34,710 bases of DNA, taken from NCBI GenBank assembly GCA_947475225.1, contig CANJMQ010000043.1, forward strand, positions 1 through 34,710, in the 5' to 3' direction. The notes beneath the pieces are model-generated. The model saw only the letters and a list, made by a program, of their open reading frames with translations. It did not search any database and was not told the origin of the DNA. The DNA is from Bradyrhizobiaceae bacterium (lineage in GTDB: Bacteria; Pseudomonadota; Alphaproteobacteria; Rhizobiales; Aestuariivirgaceae). Below, one piece after another: positions 16,990 to 24,638 of the stretch (its first letter is position 1; the number at the start of each line of letters is the position of its first letter). Both the position numbers and the translations under genes were made by a program.

Positions 16990-18162
16990 ATGAAATTTGC
17001 GAAAGTCACGGAGCGGCTGAACGGGCTGGGTTCGGAAAAATGGGCTGTGCACATCGAAGGCAAGCGCCGTGCAAGTCTTGGCGAACCGATGATCTTCCTG
17101 TCGATCGGCGAACCCGACGCGCCCCCTCCCGTTGCCATCCTCGACGAGGCCAACCGCCAGATGCGATCGGGCCGGCTGCGCTATGCCGATGGCCGGGGCG
17201 AGGCCAACACCCGGCGCGCGCTCGCCCGCCTCTATACCCGCCAGACCGGCCGCACCATTGGCGAGGACCAGTTCATCTTCCTGCCGGGCACCCAGACGGC
17301 CCTCTACGCCGCCATGATGGCAGTCGTCGAGGTGGGCGACGAGGTGCTGATGGCCGACCCCTATTACGCCACCTATGAGGGCGTGATCGCCGCGGCGGGC
17401 GGCATCCCCGTGCCGATCAAGGTCGACCCTGACCACGGCTTCCACCTCAAGGCAGCCGACCTGGAAAAGTGGATCACGCCCAAGACCCGCGCGCTGCTGA
17501 TGAACACGCCGTCCAATCCGACGGGTGCTGTCTTCACCCGTTCCGAGATCGAGAAGATCGGCAAGGTTTGCGAAAAGCACGACCTGTGGATCATCTCGGA
17601 CGAGGTCTATGCCACGATGACCTATGGCAACACGGTGTTCTCGTCGCCCTTCGATGTGCCAGAACTGGAGAAGCGGACGATCGTTGTCTCCTCGATCTCC
17701 AAGTCGCATGCGCTGCCGGGATTCCGCTGCGGCTGGATCGCCGCCTCGCGCGAATTCTGCGACGCTTGCGCGCCAGTGACCGAGACGATGCTGTTCGGCT
17801 CGCAGCAGTTCCTGGAAGATGCCATGGCCTTCGCGCTCGACAACCACTTCCCGGAAATCGACGCGATGAAGCAGAACTACGAAAAGCGCGCCCGCGCCCT
17901 GGTGAAGGCGCTGGAGCATTCAAGCAAGGTTTCAGCCCGCATGCCGGAAGGCGGCATGTTCGTGATGGTGGACGTGCGCAAGACCGGGCTCTCGGGAGAG
18001 GACTTCGCAAGGCGGCTGCTGTCAGAAGAGAATGTGGTGACCATGCCCGGCGAGAGCTTCGGCGCGGGCGGAGCCGGCCACCTGCGCGTGGCCCTCACCG
18101 TGAGCGTCGAAGAGATCACAGAGGCCTGCAAGCGCATCGCGCGGCTGGCGGAGCGGATTTAG
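16990..18162 (+). CDS. aruH: Class I/II aminotransferase, AruH-like (candidate arginine:pyruvate transaminase)
   Basis: This 390-residue PLP-dependent fold-type I aminotransferase has Asn176 in SNPTG, Asp204 and Tyr207 in SDEVY, the Schiff-base Lys238 in SSISKSHALPGFRCGW, and the phosphate-binding Arg246. The sequence follows Pseudomonas AruH closely in remembered stretches: GDEVLMADPYYATYEGV, KHDLWIISDEVY, EGGMFVMVDVRKTGLSGEDFARRLL and the C-terminal EACKRIA. AruH transfers the alpha-amino group of arginine to pyruvate, giving 5-guanidino-2-oxopentanoate, the substrate of the AruI-like enzyme encoded at 4980-6557. AAGGG lies about 9 bases before the ATG. It is divergent from opgG and apparently monocistronic. 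Another amino-acid or aspartate-type transaminase specificity is the alternative. Confidence 0.75.
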   Translation: MKFAKVTERLNGLGSEKWAVHIEGKRRASLGEPMIFLSIGEPDAPPPVAILDEANRQMRSGRLRYADGRGEANTRRALARLYTRQTGRTIGEDQFIFLPGTQTALYAAMMAVVEVGDEVLMADPYYATYEGVIAAAGGIPVPIKVDPDHGFHLKAADLEKWITPKTRALLMNTPSNPTGAVFTRSEIEKIGKVCEKHDLWIISDEVYATMTYGNTVFSSPFDVPELEKRTIVVSSISKSHALPGFRCGWIAASREFCDACAPVTETMLFGSQQFLEDAMAFALDNHFPEIDAMKQNYEKRARALVKALEHSSKVSARMPEGGMFVMVDVRKTGLSGEDFARRLLSEENVVTMPGESFGAGGAGHLRVALTVSVEEITEACKRIARLAERI

Positions 18163-18175
18163 AAGACATACTTGG

Positions 18176-18203
18176 CGTCACCCCGGCGAAATCCGGGGTG
18201 ACG
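18176..18203. repeat. Palindromic repeat family B, copy 2 (perfect 11-bp arms)
   Basis: Arms 18176-18186 and 18193-18203 are exact reverse complements with a 6-nt CGAAAT loop. Relative to the commoner GTCATCCCGG form, this copy has C for T on the left and G for A on the right, a compensatory pair that keeps the stem intact. It lies in the 53-bp gap between the convergent aminotransferase and DUF1254 genes. Confidence 0.82.
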
Positions 18204-18215
18204 GCATAACTTGGA

Positions 18216-19733
18216 TTACTCCTGCAGCGTGATCTCGCCCGGGCGCCAGCTCTTGTCGAACCACGGCTCGAGCGGGCCATAGAGCCTGAGGATCATGAAC
18301 CAGCCCTTGCCGGGAACGGTCTCGACCCAGTTGCTCTCCATGCCCTCTGGCGCCTTCGGGCCGAACCAGATATCGACCGAGCCATCGGCGTTGACCTTCA
18401 CGTCCTTGTTCTGGCTCGACACGCTGGGCGCCGCCTGGTTGGTCTGCAGCATCGAGCGGGTCTGGACGTCATAGACGATGACCGACCAGAAATCCTTGAC
18501 GGGCACGTCCTTCGGAAGCCGGAGCTTGTAGGTCTTGCCGCCGTCGAAGGGATTGCCGTCGGCATCAAGCGCCGTCCACGGATATTGCGAGCCCTGGCCC
18601 ACCATCTTCGCCTCCATCGCCGGCGTCACGCCGGTGGCGAAGAAATAATAGAAGGCCGCGCCATCGAGGTTTGACACGCCGGGCTGGGACTGGAACCTGT
18701 AGCCGCCGAAGAACGGAAGCCGCCAGCTGCTCTTGCTGTCAGGATAGAAGAAGGCATCGCGGCCGCGAATGTCGAGGGCGAGTGCGCGCGCTGTCACCGC
18801 GCCGATGTTGGCGGCATCGGTGAGGATCGCCTTCATGCGCGGGTCGGGATTGAACGGCTTGCCCTTCTCGATGCCGATCGAGGCGAAGAGGCCGAGCGTC
18901 GTCGGGTCCGAGCCCTCGGCCGGCTCTTCCTGAATCACCTTGTTCAGAAGTTCCCAGAAGGAATAGTCGGTCGGCATGACGAAGTTGGACGGGATGCCGG
19001 AGGCATTCACGAGTGTCGCGGGCGTGCGTGTGGCGGCGTCGGCCAGCGGATAGATCTTGAGATTGTTCTTTACGTCCTCAACACCCGGCCCGGTCTTGCC
19101 ATCGACCAGGAAGGAGCGGAAGACCGTCCACATGCCATAGGTGGTGGGGCGTACGACGGTGTAGCCCTCCGGCACGTCGCCGGCGTAGCCCGGCGGCAGG
19201 ATCAGGTATTTGCCGCCTGCACCCTTGTCAGGGCCGGTGATGCCGACGTCGACCACCCACTTGTACCAGAAGTCATTGATGGTCCCGAGCACCTTGGGCG
19301 GAATCTCGACGACCACCGGGCCCTGTTTGGTGTCGATCCAGATGAAGCTGTAGATGGTGTTGTCATTGGCGGTGAGCTCCACCGTCTTCGGATCGACGAG
19401 GTTTTCCCAGATCACGTCGGTGCGGTTGACCGGACCGAACTTCAGCAGCGTATCGCGCATGCCCGCCTGGTTGACAATCGGAATGGCCAGTAGATAGGCC
19501 TGCAGTGCGCGCGAGCGGTCGAGGTTGTCCCAGATCTTCTCCTTTGTCTCAGGTGTCGGGAACCCGTCCTTGAGATTCAGGGGGCCGATGGAGGAATCCA
19601 TCGAATCAGGTGTCGCCACGCCGGGCGCGATTGGGGTGCTCATCTTGTAGGTATCGGCCTGGACTGGCGACGCCAGAACCCCGATCATGGCGCCCAGAAG
19701 CATGTGCACGGCAAAGGCCCATCTTTTCGTCAT
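18216..19733 (-). CDS. Exported DUF1254/DUF1214 protein of unknown function
   Basis: This is 505 residues from the ATG at 19733, preceded by AGAGGA about 8 bases upstream. The open frame runs on to 20147 but that part is antisense to the AraC gene and is rejected. A signal peptide is clear (MTKRWAFAVHMLLGAMIGVLAS, cleavage near PVQA). The DUF1254 region follows (residues about 50-190, with RALQAYLLAIPIVN, DVIWENLVDPKTVELTAND and IPPKVLGTINDFWYKW). A C-terminal DUF1214 region contains VPVKDFWSVIVYDVQTRSML and IWFGPKAPEG. This family is widespread in Proteobacteria, often predicted periplasmic, and has no established reaction. It is divergent, 76 bp apart, from an AraC-family regulator that may control it (inference). 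Confidence 0.88.
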   Translation of the reverse strand: MTKRWAFAVHMLLGAMIGVLASPVQADTYKMSTPIAPGVATPDSMDSSIGPLNLKDGFPTPETKEKIWDNLDRSRALQAYLLAIPIVNQAGMRDTLLKFGPVNRTDVIWENLVDPKTVELTANDNTIYSFIWIDTKQGPVVVEIPPKVLGTINDFWYKWVVDVGITGPDKGAGGKYLILPPGYAGDVPEGYTVVRPTTYGMWTVFRSFLVDGKTGPGVEDVKNNLKIYPLADAATRTPATLVNASGIPSNFVMPTDYSFWELLNKVIQEEPAEGSDPTTLGLFASIGIEKGKPFNPDPRMKAILTDAANIGAVTARALALDIRGRDAFFYPDSKSSWRLPFFGGYRFQSQPGVSNLDGAAFYYFFATGVTPAMEAKMVGQGSQYPWTALDADGNPFDGGKTYKLRLPKDVPVKDFWSVIVYDVQTRSMLQTNQAAPSVSSQNKDVKVNADGSVDIWFGPKAPEGMESNWVETVPGKGWFMILRLYGPLEPWFDKSWRPGEITLQE

Positions 19734-19809
19734 GCTGTCGATCCTCTTGTTCAACCCTGAGCGGCACATTAGTGGAGTTTGGAGGAAGCCTGTTGCGATT
19801 TGAGGACAC

Positions 19810-20877
19810 ATGCCGGTGCCACTGACGGAAGCGCGGATCGCCACGCAGCGCGCCGCCTCGCTGATGCCGCTGCCGGGCCTGCTGGCGCAATTTGACGTCG
19901 GGCTGGACGCAGTGCTCGCCGGCACCGGCGTCGCGCCCGGCCAGCTGCGTCCGGATGGCTTCATTCCCTTTTCCGGCTTCCTGGCGATCCTCGACAATGC
20001 CTGCCGGGTCACCGGCCGCGACGACATCGGCATGCTGCTCGGCCAGCGCCAGACACTGGCTGCACTCGGGCCCTTGGGCGTTGCGATGCGCCATGCCGCC
20101 ACGCTGGGCGAGGCCATCACCGCCTTCGTTGCCTTCCAGATCAGCAACTCGACGGGAGGTGCAGCCTATCTCATCCGGGCGGAGCAGGACGTCATTCTCG
20201 GTTATGGCGTCTATGACCAATCGGTCAACGCTTCGCCCCAGATCTACGACATGGTGCTCGCCGTCGGCTGCAATCTGGTGTCCGAGCTGACGCAAGGGGC
20301 CGTGGGCCCCGCCGAGATACTCCTGTCACGGCCGGCCCCGGACGATCCGGCCGCCTATCAGCGGCTCGGCCGCTGCCCGGTGCGCTTTGGCCAAGGCCAG
20401 ACGGGCCTGCTGCTGACGCCGGCCAGTCTGGCCTTCAGACTGCCGCAGGCGGATATCAGGCTGCATGAGCAGGCCCGCGCCCGCCTTGCGTCGGCCCTGG
20501 AGGCGTCGCAGCGGGAGATGGGCGGCCACGTCCGCCATCTGCTGCGCCCGCAGTTGCTGATGGGACAGGCAAAGATGGAGGATGTGGCAGGGCGGCTTGG
20601 CCTTCATCCCCGAACGCTCAGGCGCAGGCTGCGGCAGGAGGGCGCCAGTTTCGAGGCCATCAAGGACGAGGTGCGCCATACGGCCGCGCGCGAGTTGCTG
20701 ATGCTGGGCGCACTCGGCATCGCCGACATTGCCTTTACGCTCGACTACGCATCCGTCAGCTCCTTCGTGCATGCCTTTCGCCGGTGGAGCGGCATGTCGC
20801 CGGGGCGATGGCGAGCGGAAAGCGACCTCGCGTCCTCTCCCGCTGCAAAAGCGGGAGAAGACGTTCAGATCACCTGA
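19810..20877 (+). CDS. AraC-family transcriptional regulator (arabinose-binding-domain-like N-terminus)
   Basis: This 355-residue regulator has an N-terminal ligand-binding region of the AraC_arabinose_bd/OruR-like type (residues about 15-200, with GFIPFSGFLAILDNACRVTG). A C-terminal double helix-turn-helix spans about 255-335: MEDVAGRLGLHPRTLRRRLRQEG, then IADIAFTLDYASVSSFVHAFRRWSGMSPG. The last dozen residues (SSPAAKAGEDV region) are encoded by a family-A palindromic repeat, so the natural C-terminus seems to have been extended by repeat sequence. The gene overlaps the convergent soxG stop by 13 bp. It is divergent from the DUF1254 gene and plausibly regulates it; the inducer is unknown. 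Confidence 0.88.
   Translation: MPVPLTEARIATQRAASLMPLPGLLAQFDVGLDAVLAGTGVAPGQLRPDGFIPFSGFLAILDNACRVTGRDDIGMLLGQRQTLAALGPLGVAMRHAATLGEAITAFVAFQISNSTGGAAYLIRAEQDVILGYGVYDQSVNASPQIYDMVLAVGCNLVSELTQGAVGPAEILLSRPAPDDPAAYQRLGRCPVRFGQGQTGLLLTPASLAFRLPQADIRLHEQARARLASALEASQREMGGHVRHLLRPQLLMGQAKMEDVAGRLGLHPRTLRRRLRQEGASFEAIKDEVRHTAARELLMLGALGIADIAFTLDYASVSSFVHAFRRWSGMSPGRWRAESDLASSPAAKAGEDVQIT
20831..20863. repeat. Palindromic repeat family A, copy 3, inside the AraC 3' coding end
   Basis: Arms 20831-20844 and 20850-20863 pair over 14 bp around a GCAAA loop. The single mismatch is C-A on the plus strand and becomes a G-U pair in minus-strand RNA, consistent with action on the incoming soxG transcript. 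The element overlaps the AraC coding end and lies immediately beyond the soxG stop. Confidence 0.8.
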
Positions 20878-21434
20878 TAGCCGAACTCTTCCGCCTGCTC
20901 GGTGATCCACTCCCAGAAGCTTTCCGAGAAGCCGCGGAACACCGAGACGTCGTAGCTGTCAGCACCCACCCGCGTGAGGTGCACGCCGACGTGGGCCATC
21001 TGTGTCAAAGCCGACTTGCCGAGCGGGAAGGCATCCGGATGGAGATCCACCGGCGTGCCCTTGGCCAGCACGGCGCGGGCCCTGGGGCCAACCAGGCGAA
21101 TGATGACACGGCCGTGGCTTTGGTCCGACACCGAGGCGAGACCCGAAAGCTTCGCCTTGAGTTCACGATAGAGCGCGCCCTCGCCGCGGTTCTCGGCCAG
21201 CACGAAATACTGGTCGGGCCCGGCCCACTGTGCGTCATGGCCCTTGAGTGCTGCGGCCGTGGCAGCGCCCTGCCCTGCCCGCGCGATCACCGTGATGATC
21301 GACATGGGGTGGCGGACGGTGAAGGTGACGCCCACCGCACCCTTGTCAGCGCCGAAGCGGCCCTGCAGGGCGACGTCCTGGAGGGGGGAAACGCGGTTGA
21401 ATGTACGTTCGGTCATGTGTGCTGTCTCAGGCAT
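20865..21434 (-). CDS. soxG: Sarcosine oxidase gamma subunit family (candidate N-methylglutamate dehydrogenase subunit D)
   Basis: This is 189 residues from the ATG at 21434, which overlaps the end of the alpha-subunit gene by 8 bp; an ATG at 21416 (183 residues) is equally plausible, and the frame open to 21473 is too long. The SoxG family pattern is visible: NRVSPLQDVALQGRFGAD at the N-terminus, GPDQYFVLAE, the SDQSHGRVIIRLVGPRARAVLAKG block with the conserved serine and arginine, and GADSYDVSVFRGFSESFWEWI at the C-terminus. It is the small GcvT-like subunit of the heterotetramer and the last gene of the B-D-A-G set. In N-methylglutamate pathway clusters the same family is called MgdD. Confidence 0.9.
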   Translation of the reverse strand: MPETAHMTERTFNRVSPLQDVALQGRFGADKGAVGVTFTVRHPMSIITVIARAGQGAATAAALKGHDAQWAGPDQYFVLAENRGEGALYRELKAKLSGLASVSDQSHGRVIIRLVGPRARAVLAKGTPVDLHPDAFPLGKSALTQMAHVGVHLTRVGADSYDVSVFRGFSESFWEWITEQAEEFGYQVI

Positions 21435-24345
21435 GGAGTCTCTTGTTCTCCTTGTCGAAATGCATGGGGTCACAGATCTCGGCCATCACGCGGTGACCGC
21501 GTAACCCGTCCCAGACCTGCACGATCTCGCCATGGCGCGCGCGGCCATTGGCGAAGAGTGCCAAACCCACCCACATGTCGAGCATGGGCGACCATGCAAC
21601 ACCCGTCACATAGCCCTGATCGTTCTTCATCGAGGGCGTGTCGTCCTGCTTGAGGAGATGCGCGCCCGCACGGATGCGGTCTGCCGGGTTCACCGGGCGG
21701 ATGCCAACAACGGCCTGGCGGTTTGGGTCGGTTAGCCCTTCGCGCTGCGCCATCATGCGGCCGATGAAGTCCTTCTTGGCAGACACCATCTTGCCCATGC
21801 CGAGATCACCCGCGGTGGTCGTGCCGTTGAGTTCACCACCGGCCACATGGCCCTTTTCAATGCGCATGATGGAGAGGGCTTCCACGCCATAGGGCGTGAT
21901 GCCGAATTCATCGCCAGCCTGCATCACCGCGCGGGCGACCATGGAACCATAATCCGCCGGCACTGCCAGCTCATAGGCATGCTCGCCCGAGAAGGAGAGG
22001 CGGAACAGGCGCGCCGGGATGCCGCCCATGATGGAGACTTCAAGCGCGGCCATGTAGGGCACGCTCTCGTCCGTCATGACGAGCTCGTCCATCAGCTTCT
22101 GCAGCGTAGGACGCGACTTCGGGCCCGCCACCGCCATCTGCGCCCATTGCTCGGTGACCGAGACGTAAGTCACGTCGAGATCGGGGAACAGCGCCTGGTG
22201 GGCGAATTCCATCTGCGCCATCACCTTGGCGGCGTTGGCCGTGGTGGTGGTCATCACGTAATGGTCTTCAGCGAGACGCGAGGTGGTGCCGTCATCATAG
22301 ACGATGCCGTCCTCGCGCAGCATGAGGCCGTAGCGCGCCTTGCCCACCGCGAGGGTGGAGAAGGTGTTGCAGTAAAGCCTGTCGAGGAATTGTCCGGCGT
22401 CCTTGCCCTGGACGTCGATCTTGCCGAGCGTTGAGACATCGCAGATGCCGACCGCGCCACGCGTGTTGAGCACCTCGCGCGAGGCAGAGGCGAGCCAGTC
22501 CTCGCCCTCACGCGGGAACCACGAGGAGCGCATCCACAAGCCGGTTTCGACGAAGACCGCGCCCTGCTCTTCCGCCCAGTCATGCAGCGGCGTCTTGCGG
22601 ACGGGCTGGAAGTGGTGGCCGGTGAAGGGACCGGTGAAGGCGCCGAAGGAGACAGGCGTGTAGAAGGGGCGGAAAGTGGTGGTGCCCACCTCATCCATGG
22701 TGCGGCCCGTCGCCTCCGCCAGAATGGCGATGGCGTTGATGTTGCCGAGCTTGCCCTGATCGGTGGCCATGCCCGTCGTCGTGTAGCGCTTGGCAAGTTC
22801 GACATCGGAGTAGCCCTCGCGCGCGGCGAGCGGCAGGTCCTTGGCGGTCGCGTCGTTCTGGTAGTCGATGAAGGCCTTGCCGTGGGATTCCTTCACCCAC
22901 CACAGGGGCGAGATGGCGAAGGCCTCGTCGCGGCACTTTGGAACCGTGATGGGTTTGCCGTCCACCGCACCCTTGGCGGCGCCATCGGCGAGGCATTCGG
23001 AGAGTAGCATCCTGCTAGCAGCGGAGCCCGCAACCGTAAAGGCCTCGCCATTGTCAGGCGGCAGGAAGGCGAGCAGCTTTGCATCCCACACGGGCTTCTT
23101 GCCGCGATGGCAGGCGAGATTGACGATGGGGCTAAAGCCGCCGGACATCGCGACGGCCTCGCAGTTGATGTGCGTGCCGTCGGCAAGGTGCACGGATTTG
23201 ACCGCCTTGCCACCCACCGCATCGGCCACCAGGGCACCGCGCAGCACGGGCGTTCCCGCTGCATCTGCCTTGGATTCCTTGCGACTATCGACGATGGCTT
23301 CCACATGGATGCCATGGGACTTCAGGTCGCGCGCGGTGCGATAGATCGAGTCATTGCCGCCGAAGACAACGACGGAACGACCCGCCGCCGCCGCATAGCG
23401 GTTGGCATAGGTGCGCATCGCAGACGCCGTCATGACGCCCGGCATGTCGTTGCCGCCGAAGGCTACCGGCCGCTCTTCCGCGCCCGCCGCGAGGACGGCG
23501 CGTTTCGCATGAATCTTCCAGTAGCGCTGGCGCGGTTCGTAAGGGTCCGGCACGCGCAGATGGTCGCTCACGCGCTCCACCGCGCCAAAGATGTTGCCAT
23601 CGAACCAGCCCATGATGGTGGTGCGCGGCAGCAGCGTGACGTTGGGCATGCTGCCAAGCTCGGCGATGACGCCCTGTGTCCATTCGTAACCAGAGGTGCC
23701 GCCGATCTCTTCCTGCTCGTTCAGCAGCGAGCCGCCGAGGCGGGAACTTTCATCAGCGAGGATGACGCGCTTGGCCTGGCGCGCGGCAGCGAGTGCCGCC
23801 ATGAGGCCGGTGGGGCCGGAGCCGATCACCAGCACATCGCAGTGCGCATAGGACTTCTCGTACTTGTCCGGATCAGGAAGCTTGGAGGCGGTGCCGAGCC
23901 CCGCTGCGCGGCGGATGATGGGCTCGTAGATCTTCTCCCAGAAGCTCTTCGGCCACATGAAGGTCTTGTAGTAGAAGCCCGCGACGAAGACAGACGAGGC
24001 GAGCGAGGTGAGCGCGCCCACGTCGAAGTCGAGCGAGGGCCAGTTGTTCTGGCTCTTCGAAACGAGCCCGTCATAGAGCTCGATCATGGTGGCCCGCGTG
24101 TTGGCCTCCTTGCGGCCGCCCTCGCGCAGCTCGACCAGCGCATTGGGCTCCGCCGCACCTGCGGTGATGACGCTGCGCGGGCGGTGATACTTGAAGGAAC
24201 GACCCATGAGGGTGACGCCATTGGCCAGCAGAGCGGACGCCAGCGTGTCGCCCTGGTGGCCGACGTGAAGGGCGCCGTCGAAGGTGAAGCGCAGTGCCGT
24301 CGAGCGGTCGATGAGGCCACCCTTGTCGAGACGATAGGAGGTCAT
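21427..24345 (-). CDS. soxA: Sarcosine oxidase alpha subunit family (candidate N-methylglutamate dehydrogenase subunit C)
   Basis: This is the large 972-residue subunit. Residues about 1-95 form the 2Fe-2S-ferredoxin-like region that lacks cluster cysteines in this family (GDTLASALLANGVTLMGRSF). A dinucleotide-binding domain starts near 166 (CDVLVIGSGPTGLMAALAAA) and continues through the VLAAGAEERPVAF and VVFGGNDS elements. From about residue 580 the C-terminal half is a GcvT-like aminomethyl-transferase domain that binds tetrahydrofolate (RSSWFPREGEDWLASASREV, GICDVSTLGKIDVQGKDA). The enzyme oxidatively demethylates an N-methyl amino acid, passing the methyl carbon to tetrahydrofolate. The ATG overlaps the soxD stop (ATGA). 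Whether the substrate is sarcosine or N-methylglutamate cannot be read from motifs; neighbouring mgs/gmaS-type genes favour N-methylglutamate. Confidence 0.93.
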   Translation of the reverse strand: MTSYRLDKGGLIDRSTALRFTFDGALHVGHQGDTLASALLANGVTLMGRSFKYHRPRSVITAGAAEPNALVELREGGRKEANTRATMIELYDGLVSKSQNNWPSLDFDVGALTSLASSVFVAGFYYKTFMWPKSFWEKIYEPIIRRAAGLGTASKLPDPDKYEKSYAHCDVLVIGSGPTGLMAALAAARQAKRVILADESSRLGGSLLNEQEEIGGTSGYEWTQGVIAELGSMPNVTLLPRTTIMGWFDGNIFGAVERVSDHLRVPDPYEPRQRYWKIHAKRAVLAAGAEERPVAFGGNDMPGVMTASAMRTYANRYAAAAGRSVVVFGGNDSIYRTARDLKSHGIHVEAIVDSRKESKADAAGTPVLRGALVADAVGGKAVKSVHLADGTHINCEAVAMSGGFSPIVNLACHRGKKPVWDAKLLAFLPPDNGEAFTVAGSAASRMLLSECLADGAAKGAVDGKPITVPKCRDEAFAISPLWWVKESHGKAFIDYQNDATAKDLPLAAREGYSDVELAKRYTTTGMATDQGKLGNINAIAILAEATGRTMDEVGTTTFRPFYTPVSFGAFTGPFTGHHFQPVRKTPLHDWAEEQGAVFVETGLWMRSSWFPREGEDWLASASREVLNTRGAVGICDVSTLGKIDVQGKDAGQFLDRLYCNTFSTLAVGKARYGLMLREDGIVYDDGTTSRLAEDHYVMTTTTANAAKVMAQMEFAHQALFPDLDVTYVSVTEQWAQMAVAGPKSRPTLQKLMDELVMTDESVPYMAALEVSIMGGIPARLFRLSFSGEHAYELAVPADYGSMVARAVMQAGDEFGITPYGVEALSIMRIEKGHVAGGELNGTTTAGDLGMGKMVSAKKDFIGRMMAQREGLTDPNRQAVVGIRPVNPADRIRAGAHLLKQDDTPSMKNDQGYVTGVAWSPMLDMWVGLALFANGRARHGEIVQVWDGLRGHRVMAEICDPMHFDKENKRLHA

Positions 24346-24626
24346 GCCTTCGCTCCCTTGGCTCTGGTGAAGTCGCGTGCCGGAACCGCGCCGAAGACCT
24401 CATGTGTCTCAGTGTTGCGCGACACCACGAGCCATGAGCGGCAGCCGCCGGAGTGATGGGCATATTCCTCGATCGCACCACGCGGGTTGTTGCGCAGGTA
24501 GACGTATTCGTACCAGGCCTCCATGGTCGAGGGGTCATTGGTGGTGGGGCGGGTGGGCGCGGCGTCACCGAGGAAGGTGAACTCCTCGACGGGCCTGGTT
24601 CCGCAATGTGGGCATGGGATGAGCAT
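24342..24626 (-). CDS. soxD: Sarcosine oxidase delta subunit family (candidate N-methylglutamate dehydrogenase subunit B)
   Basis: This 94-residue protein carries the complete SoxD zinc-site pattern: CPHCG at residues 5-9 and H57-H58 with Cys62 in HHSGGC, in the usual spacing. The family-typical YVYLRNNPRGAIEEYAHHSGGCRSW and the C-terminal HEVFGAVPARD are also present. It is a structural subunit of the heterotetramer that binds zinc. It lies 12 bases after soxB and overlaps soxA by four bases, giving the conserved order B-D-A-G. In methylamine-pathway nomenclature the equivalent is MgdB. Confidence 0.93.
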   Translation of the reverse strand: MLIPCPHCGTRPVEEFTFLGDAAPTRPTTNDPSTMEAWYEYVYLRNNPRGAIEEYAHHSGGCRSWLVVSRNTETHEVFGAVPARDFTRAKGAKA

Positions 24627-24638
24627 ATGCGTGATCCG

